From assembly GCA_910588655.1 (NCBI GenBank), contig CAJUPJ010000043.1:1-26461 (forward strand): 26,461 bases of DNA, in the 5' to 3' direction. Made by a program: the position numbers and the translations under genes. Origin of the DNA: an uncultured Lachnospiraceae bacterium (lineage in GTDB: Bacteria; Bacillota; Clostridia; Lachnospirales; Lachnospiraceae). Positions within the stretch are counted from its first letter, which is position 1. Each line of letters starts with the position of its first letter. Under the pieces are notes generated by a model, which was not told the origin of the DNA, made no database searches, and saw only the letters and a program-made list of their open reading frames with translations. Positions 1-8,587 of this stretch are shown piece by piece.

Positions 1-77
1 CTTTTTAACTGTGTGCCTTATAAATGTGCCTTTATGACTGAATAGTAACAAAAATGTAATTTTTTTCAAAAAAACAC

Positions 78-106
78 TTGCAATTTATATTAATATATAG
101 TATACT
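78..106 (+). promoter_or_regulatory. sigma-A type promoter for tRNA-Arg
   Basis: A -35 box TTGCAA (78-83), a 17-bp AT-rich spacer and a -10 box TATACT (101-106) match the housekeeping sigma consensus well. Initiation would fall near 113, about 37 nt before the mature tRNA. No ribosome binding site or ORF lies between it and the tRNA, so it most likely serves the tRNA; readthrough into murB is possible. Confidence 0.7.
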
Positions 107-149
107 CTTATTCGTTCGGTGCTGATAAATTGGTATCATAAATAAGTAT

Positions 150-223
<74 letters not shown>

Positions 224-228
224 TTTCC

Positions 229-263
229 AAAACCTTTTCGTACAAAGTGCGGAAAGGTTTTTT
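229..263 (+). terminator. rho-independent terminator after tRNA-Arg
   Basis: An inverted repeat (AAACCTTTTCG ... CGGAAAGGTTTTTT) forms a stem ending in a run of six T, just after the tRNA 3' end. It separates the tRNA from murB, whose ribosome binding site begins 25 nt downstream. Confidence 0.85.
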
Positions 264-298
264 AACTAATATGGGAATAAAATAAGCAGGAGGGTTCT

Positions 299-1333
299 AT
301 GTTCCAGGCAGATATATTAAAAGAGATAGCCAGAAATTCTGAGATAAAAAAAGATGAACCAATGTCACTGCATACCACATTCCGTATTGGAGGGCCAGCA
401 GATTATTATATTGAAACTTGCTATATTGAGGATTTTATAAATATTGTGAGGTATCTCCAAAGGGAGAACTGCCAGTATTTTATAATGGGCAACGGCAGCA
501 ACCTTCTTGTGCATGATGAGGGGTACAAAGGGATTGCCGTTTCTACAAGAGGGATTAAAGACAGTAGTATTATTAATGGGAATACAGATAACGGGGCGTG
601 TGTTATACAAAGGCTTGATGAAGTTAATATATACCATGCAGGAAATAGTGGTGTGGTACAGTTTTTTAAGGATAACGGCTATTTAGATAGTGATAGTGCT
701 TTTTCTGTAAAGACTAAGAACCTTGTACATGCAGGTGGCGGAATACTGCTTTCAAGGCTTGCCAATGCTATAGGTGAAGATGGTCTGGCAGGTTTTGAAT
801 TTGCAAGCGGCATACCAGGTACTCTTGGTGGTGCTGTTGCCATGAATGCTGGTGCATATGGTGGTGAAATACGTGATGTGCTGGAGGGCGTGCGTGTTAT
901 TACAAGTGATGGCAGTACAAAGGTATTAAATAAAAAGATGCTTGATATGGGATACAGAACCAGCATTATACAAAAGGAAAACATGGTGGTGCTTGATGCG
1001 CTGTTTGCATTTGAAAGTGGTAACAGGGAACAGGTTCTTGGGCGGATGAAAGAATTAAACCAGAAACGGCGTGAAAAGCAGCCATTAGAACATGGCAGTG
1101 CAGGAAGCACATTTAAACGGCCAGAGGGGCATTTTGCAGGCCAGCTTATACAAGAGGCAGGGCTTAAAGGTTACCGCTGTGGTGATGTAATGGTATCTGA
1201 TAAGCACAGCGGCTTTGTTGTAAATGTTGGAAATGGCACATTTAAACAGGCTATGGATGTTATAAACCATGTAAAAGAAGAAGTTATGAAACATTCTGGT
1301 GTTGAAATGGAACTTGAAGTTAAAATATTGTAA
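299..1333 (+). CDS. murB: UDP-N-acetylmuramate dehydrogenase (MurB) with internal insertion
   Basis: MurB is a cytoplasmic FAD enzyme that uses NADPH to reduce UDP-GlcNAc-enolpyruvate to UDP-MurNAc in peptidoglycan precursor synthesis. The FAD-binding signatures HTTFRIGGPA (about residues 25-34) and MGNGSNLLV (63-71) are clear. GIPGTLGGAVAMNAGAYGG and GYRTS (the Arg of the active site) follow, then GSAGSTFKRP with the proton-donor Ser, and a C-terminal Glu in ELEVKIL. This is the shorter type II MurB layout. The protein is 344 aa where about 300 is usual. The excess is a 40-50 residue stretch (about residues 88-140) between the first FAD subdomain and the usual AGGG strand, matching nothing I recognise. 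The ATG at 299 has AGGAGGG at 288-294. rapZ follows after 24 bp, so the two are probably co-transcribed. Confidence 0.95.
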   Translation: MFQADILKEIARNSEIKKDEPMSLHTTFRIGGPADYYIETCYIEDFINIVRYLQRENCQYFIMGNGSNLLVHDEGYKGIAVSTRGIKDSSIINGNTDNGACVIQRLDEVNIYHAGNSGVVQFFKDNGYLDSDSAFSVKTKNLVHAGGGILLSRLANAIGEDGLAGFEFASGIPGTLGGAVAMNAGAYGGEIRDVLEGVRVITSDGSTKVLNKKMLDMGYRTSIIQKENMVVLDALFAFESGNREQVLGRMKELNQKRREKQPLEHGSAGSTFKRPEGHFAGQLIQEAGLKGYRCGDVMVSDKHSGFVVNVGNGTFKQAMDVINHVKEEVMKHSGVEMELEVKIL

Positions 1334-1357
1334 CCAGAGGCAGCGTGGGGTATTTCT

Positions 1358-2215
1358 ATGAGATTTGTTATAGTTACAGGGATGTCTGGTGCAGGCAGAA
1401 GTTCTGTTATGAAGATGCTTGAGGATATAGGTTATTTTTGTGTTGACAACCTTCCGGTACGCCTTATACCTAAGCTTACAAAGATTGTATTAGAGGAAAG
1501 TGCTTCAATAGACAGGGCGGCAATAGGCATTGATATAAGAAACCTGCAGGGTCTTTCAGAGTTTGGCGGCATACTGGAAGAAATGAAAGAAAATGGCTAT
1601 AGGTATGAGATAATATTTTTAGAGGCTGAGGACAGCGTACTTGTTAAAAGGTATAAGGAAACACGCAGAAACCATCCGCTTGCTTTGCAGGGGCGTGTTG
1701 ACAAGGCAATTGAAGCGGAAAGGCAGGAACTTGCATTTATTAAAAAAAGTGCGGACTATATTTTAGATACAAGTCATATGCTGATAAGGGATTTAAAAAA
1801 AGAAGTTGACAAAATATTCCTTGATAATGAGGAATATGAAAACTTTTTTATAACCATACTATCATTTGGGTTCAAGTATGGCATACCGGCAGATTCAGAC
1901 CTTGTATTTGATGTGCGTTTCCTGCCAAATCCTTTTTATATACCAGAGCTAAAAGAACTTACAGGCAATGACAGGGAAGTGTATGATTATGTTATGGACT
2001 CTGAAAATGCAAGGATATTTGAAAAAAAACTGTTTGAAATGCTAAGGTTTCTTATCCCTAATTATATTATAGAGGGCAAAAACCAGCTTGTTATAAGTAT
2101 AGGGTGTACAGGCGGCAGGCACAGGTCGGTTACTATTGCCAATGCCCTTTCAAAAGATATGAAGAAACTGCCATATGGCATTAAAGTTGAACACCGTGAT
2201 GCTGGAAGGATGTAA
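1358..2215 (+). CDS. rapZ: RNase adapter protein RapZ (YvcJ family, GTP/ATP-binding)
   Basis: This is a 285-residue RapZ/YvcJ protein. The N-terminal half is a P-loop NTPase domain with GMSGAGRSS at residues 8-16. The C-terminal half carries the family signatures FDVRFLPNPFY (about 184-194) and IGCTGGRHRSV (about 248-258). In E. coli RapZ binds sRNAs and directs RNase E to glmZ; in Bacillus YvcJ binds nucleotides and affects competence, and the role in Clostridia is less defined. The Walker A lysine is Arg here (GAGRSS instead of GAGKSS/T), a variant I recall from actinobacterial homologues. Start ATG 1358 follows GTGGGG. It sits between murB and whiA, the expected order, with 20 bp to the whiA start. 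Confidence 0.95.
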   Translation: MRFVIVTGMSGAGRSSVMKMLEDIGYFCVDNLPVRLIPKLTKIVLEESASIDRAAIGIDIRNLQGLSEFGGILEEMKENGYRYEIIFLEAEDSVLVKRYKETRRNHPLALQGRVDKAIEAERQELAFIKKSADYILDTSHMLIRDLKKEVDKIFLDNEEYENFFITILSFGFKYGIPADSDLVFDVRFLPNPFYIPELKELTGNDREVYDYVMDSENARIFEKKLFEMLRFLIPNYIIEGKNQLVISIGCTGGRHRSVTIANALSKDMKKLPYGIKVEHRDAGRM

Positions 2216-2235
2216 AAACATGTGAGGTGGGCGGT

Positions 2236-3192
2236 ATGTCATTTTCAAGTGAAGTAAAAGAGGAACTAAAGAGGCATGAAAGCCAGGCAAGGCACTGCTG
2301 CATTGCAGAGTTTGCTGCTTTATTTATTCTGGCAGGACATGTTAAAAGGTACGGAAACGGGGATATTTATATTAAAATACAGACTGAAAACTTGACAGTA
2401 GCACAAAAATCTTATATCTTATTAAGGAAAACATTTCGTGCTAAGATAGAAATTATGGTGCGCCGCCATAATTTACAGGCTGGTGCAGGGAGTTATTCTG
2501 TCTATGTAACCAGGAAGCGCGATGTTTTAAATATATTGCAGGCTGTAAAGATAATAAATGGACAGAGGGAGCCGTGGGGCAGCTTATCAGAAGTCCATAA
2601 CCTGGTTGTACAGAATACATGCTGTAAGAGGGCATTTTTAAGGGGTGCATTTATGGCGGCTGGTTCTGTTGCAAGCCCTGAGAAATCATACCATCTTGAA
2701 ATTGCAGTTCTTTCGGGCAGACTTGCAGAACAGATACGTGGAATTATATCTTCTTTTATGATTGATGCTAAGATAATTGAAAGAAAAAAGTATTATGTGG
2801 TATATATAAAGGAGAGTTCGCAAATAGTAGATTTCCTTAATGTAACAGGAGCGCATATTGCATTAATGGATTTTGAAAATGTAAGGATAGTCAAGGAAGT
2901 ACGCAATTCTGTAAACAGGCAGGTGAATTGTGAAACAGCCAATATAGGTAAAACTGTTACTGCTGCTGCCAGGCAGATAGAGGATATTAAATATATCCAA
3001 GGTAATATGGGGTTTGGTAAACTGACGGAGGGTCTAAAGGAAATAGCCAGGCTGCGCCTTGAATACCCGGAAAGCCCGCTGCAGGAGCTGGGCAGGATGC
3101 TTAGTGTGCCTATTGGCAAATCGGGGGTCAACCACCGTCTGCGCAAATTAAGTGATATTGCAAATCAAATGAGGGAGGAAGCTGGCAGATAA
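2236..3192 (+). CDS. whiA: DNA-binding protein WhiA
   Basis: WhiA has an N-terminal domain related to LAGLIDADG homing endonucleases, without nuclease function, and a C-terminal helix-turn-helix. It is linked to sporulation control in Streptomyces and to cell division and chromosome segregation in Bacillus. The N-terminal SFSSEVKEEL and CCKRAFLRGAFMAAGSV (about residues 132-148) are typical, as is the C-terminal HTH stretch SPLQELGRMLSVPIGKSGV. An upstream GTG at 2227 is in frame, but GAGGTGG (2224-2230) sits at proper spacing for the ATG at 2236, and MSFSSEVK is the usual family start, so 318 aa is chosen. It follows rapZ closely and precedes the HPr-like gene, as in the Bacillus yvcJ-yvcK-yvcL-crh cluster (yvcK is absent here). 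Confidence 0.95.
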   Translation: MSFSSEVKEELKRHESQARHCCIAEFAALFILAGHVKRYGNGDIYIKIQTENLTVAQKSYILLRKTFRAKIEIMVRRHNLQAGAGSYSVYVTRKRDVLNILQAVKIINGQREPWGSLSEVHNLVVQNTCCKRAFLRGAFMAAGSVASPEKSYHLEIAVLSGRLAEQIRGIISSFMIDAKIIERKKYYVVYIKESSQIVDFLNVTGAHIALMDFENVRIVKEVRNSVNRQVNCETANIGKTVTAAARQIEDIKYIQGNMGFGKLTEGLKEIARLRLEYPESPLQELGRMLSVPIGKSGVNHRLRKLSDIANQMREEAGR

Positions 3193-3225
3193 GCCGCTGC
3201 CCTGCTAAAAGGAGGAAAACACGCA

Positions 3226-3486
3226 ATGGTTACAAAGAAAATAAAAATTCAGATTCAGAATGGTCTTGAAGCCAGGCCGGTAGCTGTACTTGTACAGGTA
3301 GCAAGCCAGTATAACAGCAGCATTTATGTTGAATGTGAAAATAGAAAGGTGAATGCTAAAAGCATTATGGGAATGATGACATTGGGACTTTCTGCAGGTG
3401 AAGAGGTAGTAGTATCTGCAAATGGTGATGATGAAGAAAATGCAATGACAGATATTGTTAAGTATCTTAGTGCTGCAAATGCCTGA
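3226..3486 (+). CDS. HPr family protein, Crh-like (active-site His replaced by Glu15)
   Basis: This is an 86-residue HPr-fold protein. In phosphotransferase-system HPr, His15 in GLHARPA accepts phosphate from Enzyme I. Here the stretch reads NGLEARPVA with Glu exactly at residue 15, so sugar-transport phosphotransfer should not work. The regulatory site is intact: Ser46 in NAKSIMGMMTLGLSAG matches the HPr kinase target. This is the pattern of Bacillus Crh (Gln15, Ser46), which when Ser-phosphorylated acts as a CcpA corepressor and binds metabolic enzymes. The location directly after whiA is also that of crh. A regulatory role is therefore inferred rather than PTS transport. The ATG at 3226 follows AAAGGAGG. 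Confidence 0.88.
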   Translation: MVTKKIKIQIQNGLEARPVAVLVQVASQYNSSIYVECENRKVNAKSIMGMMTLGLSAGEEVVVSANGDDEENAMTDIVKYLSAANA

Positions 3487-3565
3487 ATTACATTAAGAGG
3501 GGGTATTTTGCAGTTTCTGTCTGGTAATATCTGTTACATAAAAGATATATATAGCTGGTTTTATA

Positions 3566-3604
3566 ACGGGGCTGCTGCATTTATATGATGCACGGCCCTG
3601 TTTT
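3566..3604 (+). terminator. stem-loop between the HPr-like gene and dnaE
   Basis: In the 151-bp gap, GGGGCTGCTGCAT pairs with ATGCACGGCCCTGT (inner stem TGCAT/ATGCA, outer GGGC/GCCC), followed by TTTT. The T run is short, so this may be a weak terminator or attenuator that lets some transcription reach dnaE. A second small stem (TTGGC/GCCAA, 3603-3619) precedes the dnaE ribosome binding site. Confidence 0.5.
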
Positions 3605-3637
3605 GGCATTGCCAGCCAAGGGAAGGAGGTTTGTTTT

Positions 3638-6600
3638 ATGGGATTTGCGCACCTGCATGTACATACAGAGTATTCCCTGCTTGATGGTTCTTGCAAAATC
3701 AAAGAGATTGCAACCAGGGCAAAAGAGCTTGGCATGGAACATCTTGCAATTACTGACCACGGAAACATGTATGGGGTAATTGATTTTTACAGGGCAGCTA
3801 AAGAAGCAGGTATAAACCCGGTAATAGGGTGTGAGGTTTATGTTGCCCCAGGTTCAAGGTTTGACAGGGAGTTATTAAAGGGTGAAGGGCGTTATAACCA
3901 CCTTGTGCTGCTTGCAGAGAATAATACAGGTTATGCTAACCTTATGAAAATAGTTTCAAGAGGGTTTACAGAGGGCTTTTATTATAAGCCAAGGGTTGAC
4001 TATGAAGTGCTTGAAAAATACCATGAAGGCATTATAGCACTTAGTGCATGCCTTGCTGGCGTGGTGGCATCTTCTGTACTGCATGGTTCTTATGAAAAAG
4101 CTAAGGAAGAAGCATTAAAGCTGGAAAAGATATTTGGAAAGGGAAATTTCTTCTTAGAACTCCAGGACCATGGAATACCACAGCAGGCAACAGTAAACCA
4201 GGCACTTTTAAGGATGAGCCAGGAAACAGGGATAAAGCTTGTTGCCACTAATGATGTGCATTATATTATGGCAGAGGATGCAGAAGCACATGATATACTG
4301 TTATGCATACAGACACAGAAAAAGGTACAGGATACAGACCGTATGCGCTATGAAGGCGGCCAGTATTATTTAAAATCCGAAGAACAGATGCTTGAATTAT
4401 TTCCATATGCAACAGAAGCTGTAATGAATACAGGTTTAATTGCAGAAAGATGCCATGTGGAAATAGAGTTTGGCAATTATAAATTGCCAAGGTTTGATGT
4501 GCCAGATGGTTTTACAGCAGAAGGGTATTTAGAGAAGCTCTGTAAAGAGGGATTTTATGAAAGATATAAAAACCCGCCAGAAGAACTTGAAAAAAGGCTT
4601 GCATATGAGCTTGATACAATTAATACAATGGGATTTACAGATTATTTCCTTATAGTCTGGGATTTTATAAAATATGCAAGGGATAATGGCATAAGTGTAG
4701 GACCTGGAAGGGGTTCAGCCGCTGGAAGCATAGTTTCTTATTCACTTGGGATAACTAATATAGACCCGGTTAAGTATGACCTTCTTTTTGAACGTTTCTT
4801 AAACCCTGAGCGTGTTACAATGCCTGATATTGATATAGATTTCTGTTATGAGCGCAGGCCAGAGGTAATAGAGTATGTTATGGACAAGTATGGCAGAGAC
4901 CATGTTGTGCAGATAGTTACGTTTGGAACGCTGGCAGCAAGGAATGTTATACGTGATGTCGGGAGGGTTCTTGACCTTCCATATAATTATGTGGATGTTA
5001 TTGCCAAGTCAATTCCTATGGAGCTTGGTATTACAATAGACAAGGCATTAAATTCAAATCCTGAATTCCGCCAGGTTTATAATGAAGATGCACAGGCAAA
5101 GAAGCTGGTTGATATGGCAAGAAGGCTTGAAGGGCTGCCACGCCATACCTCAATGCATGCAGCAGGTGTCCTTATAAGCCCTGAAGCTGTTGACGAGTTC
5201 GTGCCGCTTTCAAAGGCATCAGATGGCACTATAACAACACAGTATACAATGGTTACACTTGAAGAATTAGGGCTGCTTAAAATGGATTTCCTTGGGCTGC
5301 GTACCCTGACAGTTATTAATGATGCCGCTACTATGGCAGGCCTTGGTGGTGTCTATAAAATGGAAATAGATTATGAGGACAAAAATGTATTTGACATGTT
5401 AAGCACAGGGAAGACAGAAGGTGTGTTCCAGCTTGAAAGTGCTGGCATGAAGCAGTTTATAAAGGAACTTAAACCATCTAGTATGGAAGATATTATTGCA
5501 GGAATATCACTCTACCGTCCAGGACCTATGGATTTTATACCTAAATATATTGAAGGAAAAGAGAGAAGCGGAAGCATAACATATGACTGCCCGCAGCTTG
5601 AACCTATACTTGCACCTACGTATGGGTGTATAGTATACCAGGAACAGGTTATGCAGATAGTAAGAAACCTTGCAGGGTACAGTTTTGGGCGCAGTGACCT
5701 TGTACGCAGGGCAATGTCCAAGAAAAAGACAAAGGTTATGGAGGCTGAGCGCAAAAACTTTGTATATGGTAATGAGGAAGAAGGGGTTAAAGGCTGTATT
5801 GCTAACGGTATACCCGAAAACATTGCCAATAAAATTTATGATGAAATGATTGATTTTGCAAAATATGCCTTTAATAAATCCCATGCGGCAGCATATGCGG
5901 TGGTTGCGTACCAGACAGCATACCTGAAATATTACCATCCTGTAGAATTTATGGCAGCACTGCTTACATCTGTAAAAGCAAACCCAAATAAAGTGCTTTC
6001 ATATATTATGACATGCCGCCAGATGGGTATTGAGATAATACCACCAGACATTAATAAGGGTTACGGTGAATTCCATGTTTCAGATGGTAAAATAATGTAT
6101 GGCATGTCCGCAATAAAGGGAATTGGCACGCCTGTAATCGCCGAAGTAAAGGCAGAGCGTGAGCGTGGCGGTGATTTTACTTCAATGCAGGATTTTATTA
6201 CAAGGATGACTTCCAAAGAGGCAAACCGCCATACTATAGAAAATTTTATAAAATCTGGTGCATTTGACTGCCTTCCTGGCAACAGGAAGCAGAAAATGAT
6301 GGTATATGGTACAATTATTGACAGTGTAAACCATGAGAGAAGGGATGTTGTGGCAGGGCAGCTTTCACTTTTTGATATGTCAGATACAGGGTTTGAACAT
6401 GCCAACGAAGTAAAATTCCCTGATGTGCCAGAATATGACAAAGAGGAACTGCTTGCATTTGAAAAAGAAACATTAAGCATATATATAAGCGGCCATCCGC
6501 TTGAAGATTATACAGGACTTATGGAAAAAAACTGTACACGTAATTCAATGGATTTTATAGCTGATGAAGAAGGCACAGATGCAGGTATGGTTAAGGTGTA

Positions 6601-7105
6601 TGATGGGGAAAATGTAATAATAGGAGGCATGATTACAGCAAAAAGTGTTAAAATAACAAGGAAAAACACTACTATGGCATTTATTACAGTTGAAGATTTA
6701 TATGGTTCTGTTGAAGTTGTGGTATTTCCTAATTCTTATGAAAAAAAGAAAGAACTGCTTGAGCTGGACGCCAAAGTATTTATAAAAGGCAGGGCAAACA
6801 TAGAAGAAGACAGGGCAGGCAAAGTTATATGCCAGGATATAATACCATTTAACAAAGTACCATGTGAACTCTGGATAAGATTTGCAGACATGGAAGAATT
6901 CCAGTCAAAGGAAAGCCTGCTGTATAAGAAAACAATGCCTTATGATGGCAATGATACCATATGTATTTACCTTACAAAAGAAAAACTTATAAAAAAGCTT
7001 CCTAAAAGCAGATGTACTGATGCGAGAAGAGTAGTAAAAGACAGAGTTCTTGAAGAATTTGGCGAAAACGAAGTTGCAATAAAAGAAAAGAGTATTGAAA
7101 AATAA
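3638..7105 (+). CDS. dnaE: DNA polymerase III subunit alpha (DnaE)
   Basis: This is a 1155-residue C-family replicative DNA polymerase. The N-terminal PHP domain starts with HLHVHTEYSLLDG (from about residue 5). The polymerase core has GPGRGSAAGS, then PDIDIDF at about residues 396-402 with the metal-binding aspartates, and KMDFLGLRTL with the third catalytic Asp. YRPGPMDFIP and the FNKSHAAAYA helix follow. A helix-hairpin-helix region and a C-terminal OB fold (VIIGGMITAKSVKITRKN ... VVVFPNSY) complete the architecture. There is no internal 3'-5' exonuclease insertion as in PolC. In Firmicutes with PolC, DnaE mainly extends primers on the lagging strand; whether PolC is encoded elsewhere cannot be seen here. 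The ATG at 3638 is preceded by GGAAGGAGG, and pfkA follows after 67 bp. Confidence 0.97.
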   Translation: MGFAHLHVHTEYSLLDGSCKIKEIATRAKELGMEHLAITDHGNMYGVIDFYRAAKEAGINPVIGCEVYVAPGSRFDRELLKGEGRYNHLVLLAENNTGYANLMKIVSRGFTEGFYYKPRVDYEVLEKYHEGIIALSACLAGVVASSVLHGSYEKAKEEALKLEKIFGKGNFFLELQDHGIPQQATVNQALLRMSQETGIKLVATNDVHYIMAEDAEAHDILLCIQTQKKVQDTDRMRYEGGQYYLKSEEQMLELFPYATEAVMNTGLIAERCHVEIEFGNYKLPRFDVPDGFTAEGYLEKLCKEGFYERYKNPPEELEKRLAYELDTINTMGFTDYFLIVWDFIKYARDNGISVGPGRGSAAGSIVSYSLGITNIDPVKYDLLFERFLNPERVTMPDIDIDFCYERRPEVIEYVMDKYGRDHVVQIVTFGTLAARNVIRDVGRVLDLPYNYVDVIAKSIPMELGITIDKALNSNPEFRQVYNEDAQAKKLVDMARRLEGLPRHTSMHAAGVLISPEAVDEFVPLSKASDGTITTQYTMVTLEELGLLKMDFLGLRTLTVINDAATMAGLGGVYKMEIDYEDKNVFDMLSTGKTEGVFQLESAGMKQFIKELKPSSMEDIIAGISLYRPGPMDFIPKYIEGKERSGSITYDCPQLEPILAPTYGCIVYQEQVMQIVRNLAGYSFGRSDLVRRAMSKKKTKVMEAERKNFVYGNEEEGVKGCIANGIPENIANKIYDEMIDFAKYAFNKSHAAAYAVVAYQTAYLKYYHPVEFMAALLTSVKANPNKVLSYIMTCRQMGIEIIPPDINKGYGEFHVSDGKIMYGMSAIKGIGTPVIAEVKAERERGGDFTSMQDFITRMTSKEANRHTIENFIKSGAFDCLPGNRKQKMMVYGTIIDSVNHERRDVVAGQLSLFDMSDTGFEHANEVKFPDVPEYDKEELLAFEKETLSIYISGHPLEDYTGLMEKNCTRNSMDFIADEEGTDAGMVKVYDGENVIIGGMITAKSVKITRKNTTMAFITVEDLYGSVEVVVFPNSYEKKKELLELDAKVFIKGRANIEEDRAGKVICQDIIPFNKVPCELWIRFADMEEFQSKESLLYKKTMPYDGNDTICIYLTKEKLIKKLPKSRCTDARRVVKDRVLEEFGENEVAIKEKSIEK

Positions 7106-7172
7106 TCCATTTTATCGTACAATTTTATATATGGAAATATTTACTTTACTTTTGTAAGATGAGGAGGGTATT

Positions 7173-8150
7173 ATGAGTTATGCAGTGAAAACGATTGGTG
7201 TATTAACAAGCGGGGGAGATGCCCCTGGAATGAATGCAGCCATACGTGCTGTTGTCCGTACAGGTATTTCATGCGGGTTAAATATAAAGGGTATACGTCA
7301 TGGATTTGCAGGCTTATTGGAAGAAGATATAGTTGATATGAACAATCTTTCAGTTTCTGATATAATCCAGACTGGCGGTACTATTCTTTATACTGCACGC
7401 TGCCTTGAATTCAAGAAAAAAGAATACCAGGAAAAAGGTGCGGATATCTGCCGCAAACATGGAATTGACGGGGTGGTAGTAATTGGTGGTGATGGTTCTT
7501 TTAATGGTGCAAGCAGGCTTGCAGAGCATGGAATTAATACAGTAGGCGTGCCAGGGACTATTGACCTTGATATAGCATGTACAGAGTACACAATAGGCTT
7601 TGATACAGCTATTAATACAGCTATGGAGGCTATTGACAAGTTAAGGGATACTTCAGAATCACATGAGCGCTGTTCCATTGTAGAAGTAATGGGACGTACA
7701 GCAGGGCATATTGCACTCTGGACTGGTATCGCAAGTGGTGCTGAGTATATACTTACAACAGAAAAGTACCACGGTGACATACAGAGGATAATAGGCAAGA
7801 TTTTAGACAGGCGCAGGCTTGGCAAGAAGAACCATATTATAGTAAATGCAGAGGGTGTCGGAAGTTCTACAGAGATGGCAAAGCTTATAGAGCTTGCAAC
7901 AGGAATAGAAACAAGGGCAACAGTGCTCGGACATATACAGCGTGGAGGAAACCCTACATGTAAAGACAGGGTATATGCATCTGCACTTGGTACAAAGGCA
8001 GTAGAACTTCTCTGTGAGGGCAAGACAAACCGTATTGTAGGATACAGGGGCGGCGAATTTGTAGACTTTGACATACAGGAAGCACTGTCAATGACAAAAG
8101 ACCTTGACCCATATTTATTCCATATTACACATAAACTCACAACTAAATAA
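7173..8150 (+). CDS. pfkA: ATP-dependent 6-phosphofructokinase
   Basis: This enzyme phosphorylates fructose-6-phosphate to fructose-1,6-bisphosphate, the committed step of glycolysis. The 325-aa length is typical of the bacterial homotetramer. Visible motifs are GVLTSGGDAPGMNAAIR (about residues 9-25), GGDGSFNGA, PGTIDLDI, TIGFDTA and VEVMGRTAGHIAL. The Gly in GGDGS, rather than the Asp of PPi-dependent enzymes (GGDD), indicates ATP as donor. The catalytic loop normally reads TIDND; here it is TIDLD, so both aspartates remain but the Asn between them is Leu. The ATG at 7173 follows GAGGAGGGT. The dnaE-pfkA pairing is common in Lachnospiraceae and probably reflects shared transcription. Confidence 0.96.
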   Translation: MSYAVKTIGVLTSGGDAPGMNAAIRAVVRTGISCGLNIKGIRHGFAGLLEEDIVDMNNLSVSDIIQTGGTILYTARCLEFKKKEYQEKGADICRKHGIDGVVVIGGDGSFNGASRLAEHGINTVGVPGTIDLDIACTEYTIGFDTAINTAMEAIDKLRDTSESHERCSIVEVMGRTAGHIALWTGIASGAEYILTTEKYHGDIQRIIGKILDRRRLGKKNHIIVNAEGVGSSTEMAKLIELATGIETRATVLGHIQRGGNPTCKDRVYASALGTKAVELLCEGKTNRIVGYRGGEFVDFDIQEALSMTKDLDPYLFHITHKLTTK

Positions 8151-8197
8151 ACAGTAATTACTGAATAATTTTTTTAATAAAGGGGGAAACCAGTAAC

Positions 8198-8482
8198 ATG
8201 AAAAAAGTAATTAAATTTGTAGCAGGAGCGGCAGCAGTAGCAGGAACTATATGCGGAGCTGTGTATTTGCTTAAGAAAGTCTTTGGTGTTGACGTACTTG
8301 GCAAAGATGAAGATTTCGATGATGATTTTGACGAGGATTTTGATGATATTGATGATGAAGACTCCGATGACAGGGAATATGTAACACTTGATATGGAAAA
8401 AGAGGATGGCAGCAAAGAAGAAGAAGCAGCACAGGAAGCAGATGAGGAAGTAACAGTTAAAACAGAAGCGGAAACAGAGTAA
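8198..8482 (+). CDS. small hypothetical membrane-anchored acidic protein
   Basis: This is a 94-residue protein of unrecognised family. Residues 4-28 form a hydrophobic, Ala/Gly/Val-rich segment with Lys on both sides, consistent with one membrane span or an uncleaved signal anchor. The rest (about 35-94) is almost entirely Asp and Glu, including the run DEDFDDDFDEDFDDIDDED, and is expected to be disordered. The ATG at 8198 has AAAGGGGG upstream at a slightly long spacing. It follows pfkA by 47 bp and precedes a strong terminator, so it likely ends the dnaE-pfkA transcription unit. The serine-rich ORF on the opposite strand is a by-product of the GAT/GAA repeats. Confidence 0.75.
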   Translation: MKKVIKFVAGAAAVAGTICGAVYLLKKVFGVDVLGKDEDFDDDFDEDFDDIDDEDSDDREYVTLDMEKEDGSKEEEAAQEADEEVTVKTEAETE

Positions 8483-8507
8483 TATTATTAGGTGTATAAT
8501 AATCCTT

Positions 8508-8556
8508 AAAATACCCGGCTTCTGGCAGGTATGCCAGAAACCGGGTATTTTGTTTT
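8508..8556. terminator. bidirectional terminator between convergent units
   Basis: A long perfect stem (AAATACCCGG ... CCGGGTATTT with inner TTCTGGCA/TGCCAGAA) is flanked by A-rich and T-rich tails on both sides. It serves the plus-strand pfkA unit and the minus-strand parC end, which are convergent here. Confidence 0.92.
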
Positions 8557-8587
8557 AAATGATAATTTTCAGTTATATTGTGGTAAA

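Noticed and set aside
7388..8140. 250-codon minus-strand ORF opposite pfkA
   Set aside because: It is in antisense to a complete, motif-rich enzyme gene. The composition is Ser/Pro/Ile-biased, as expected of a shadow frame.
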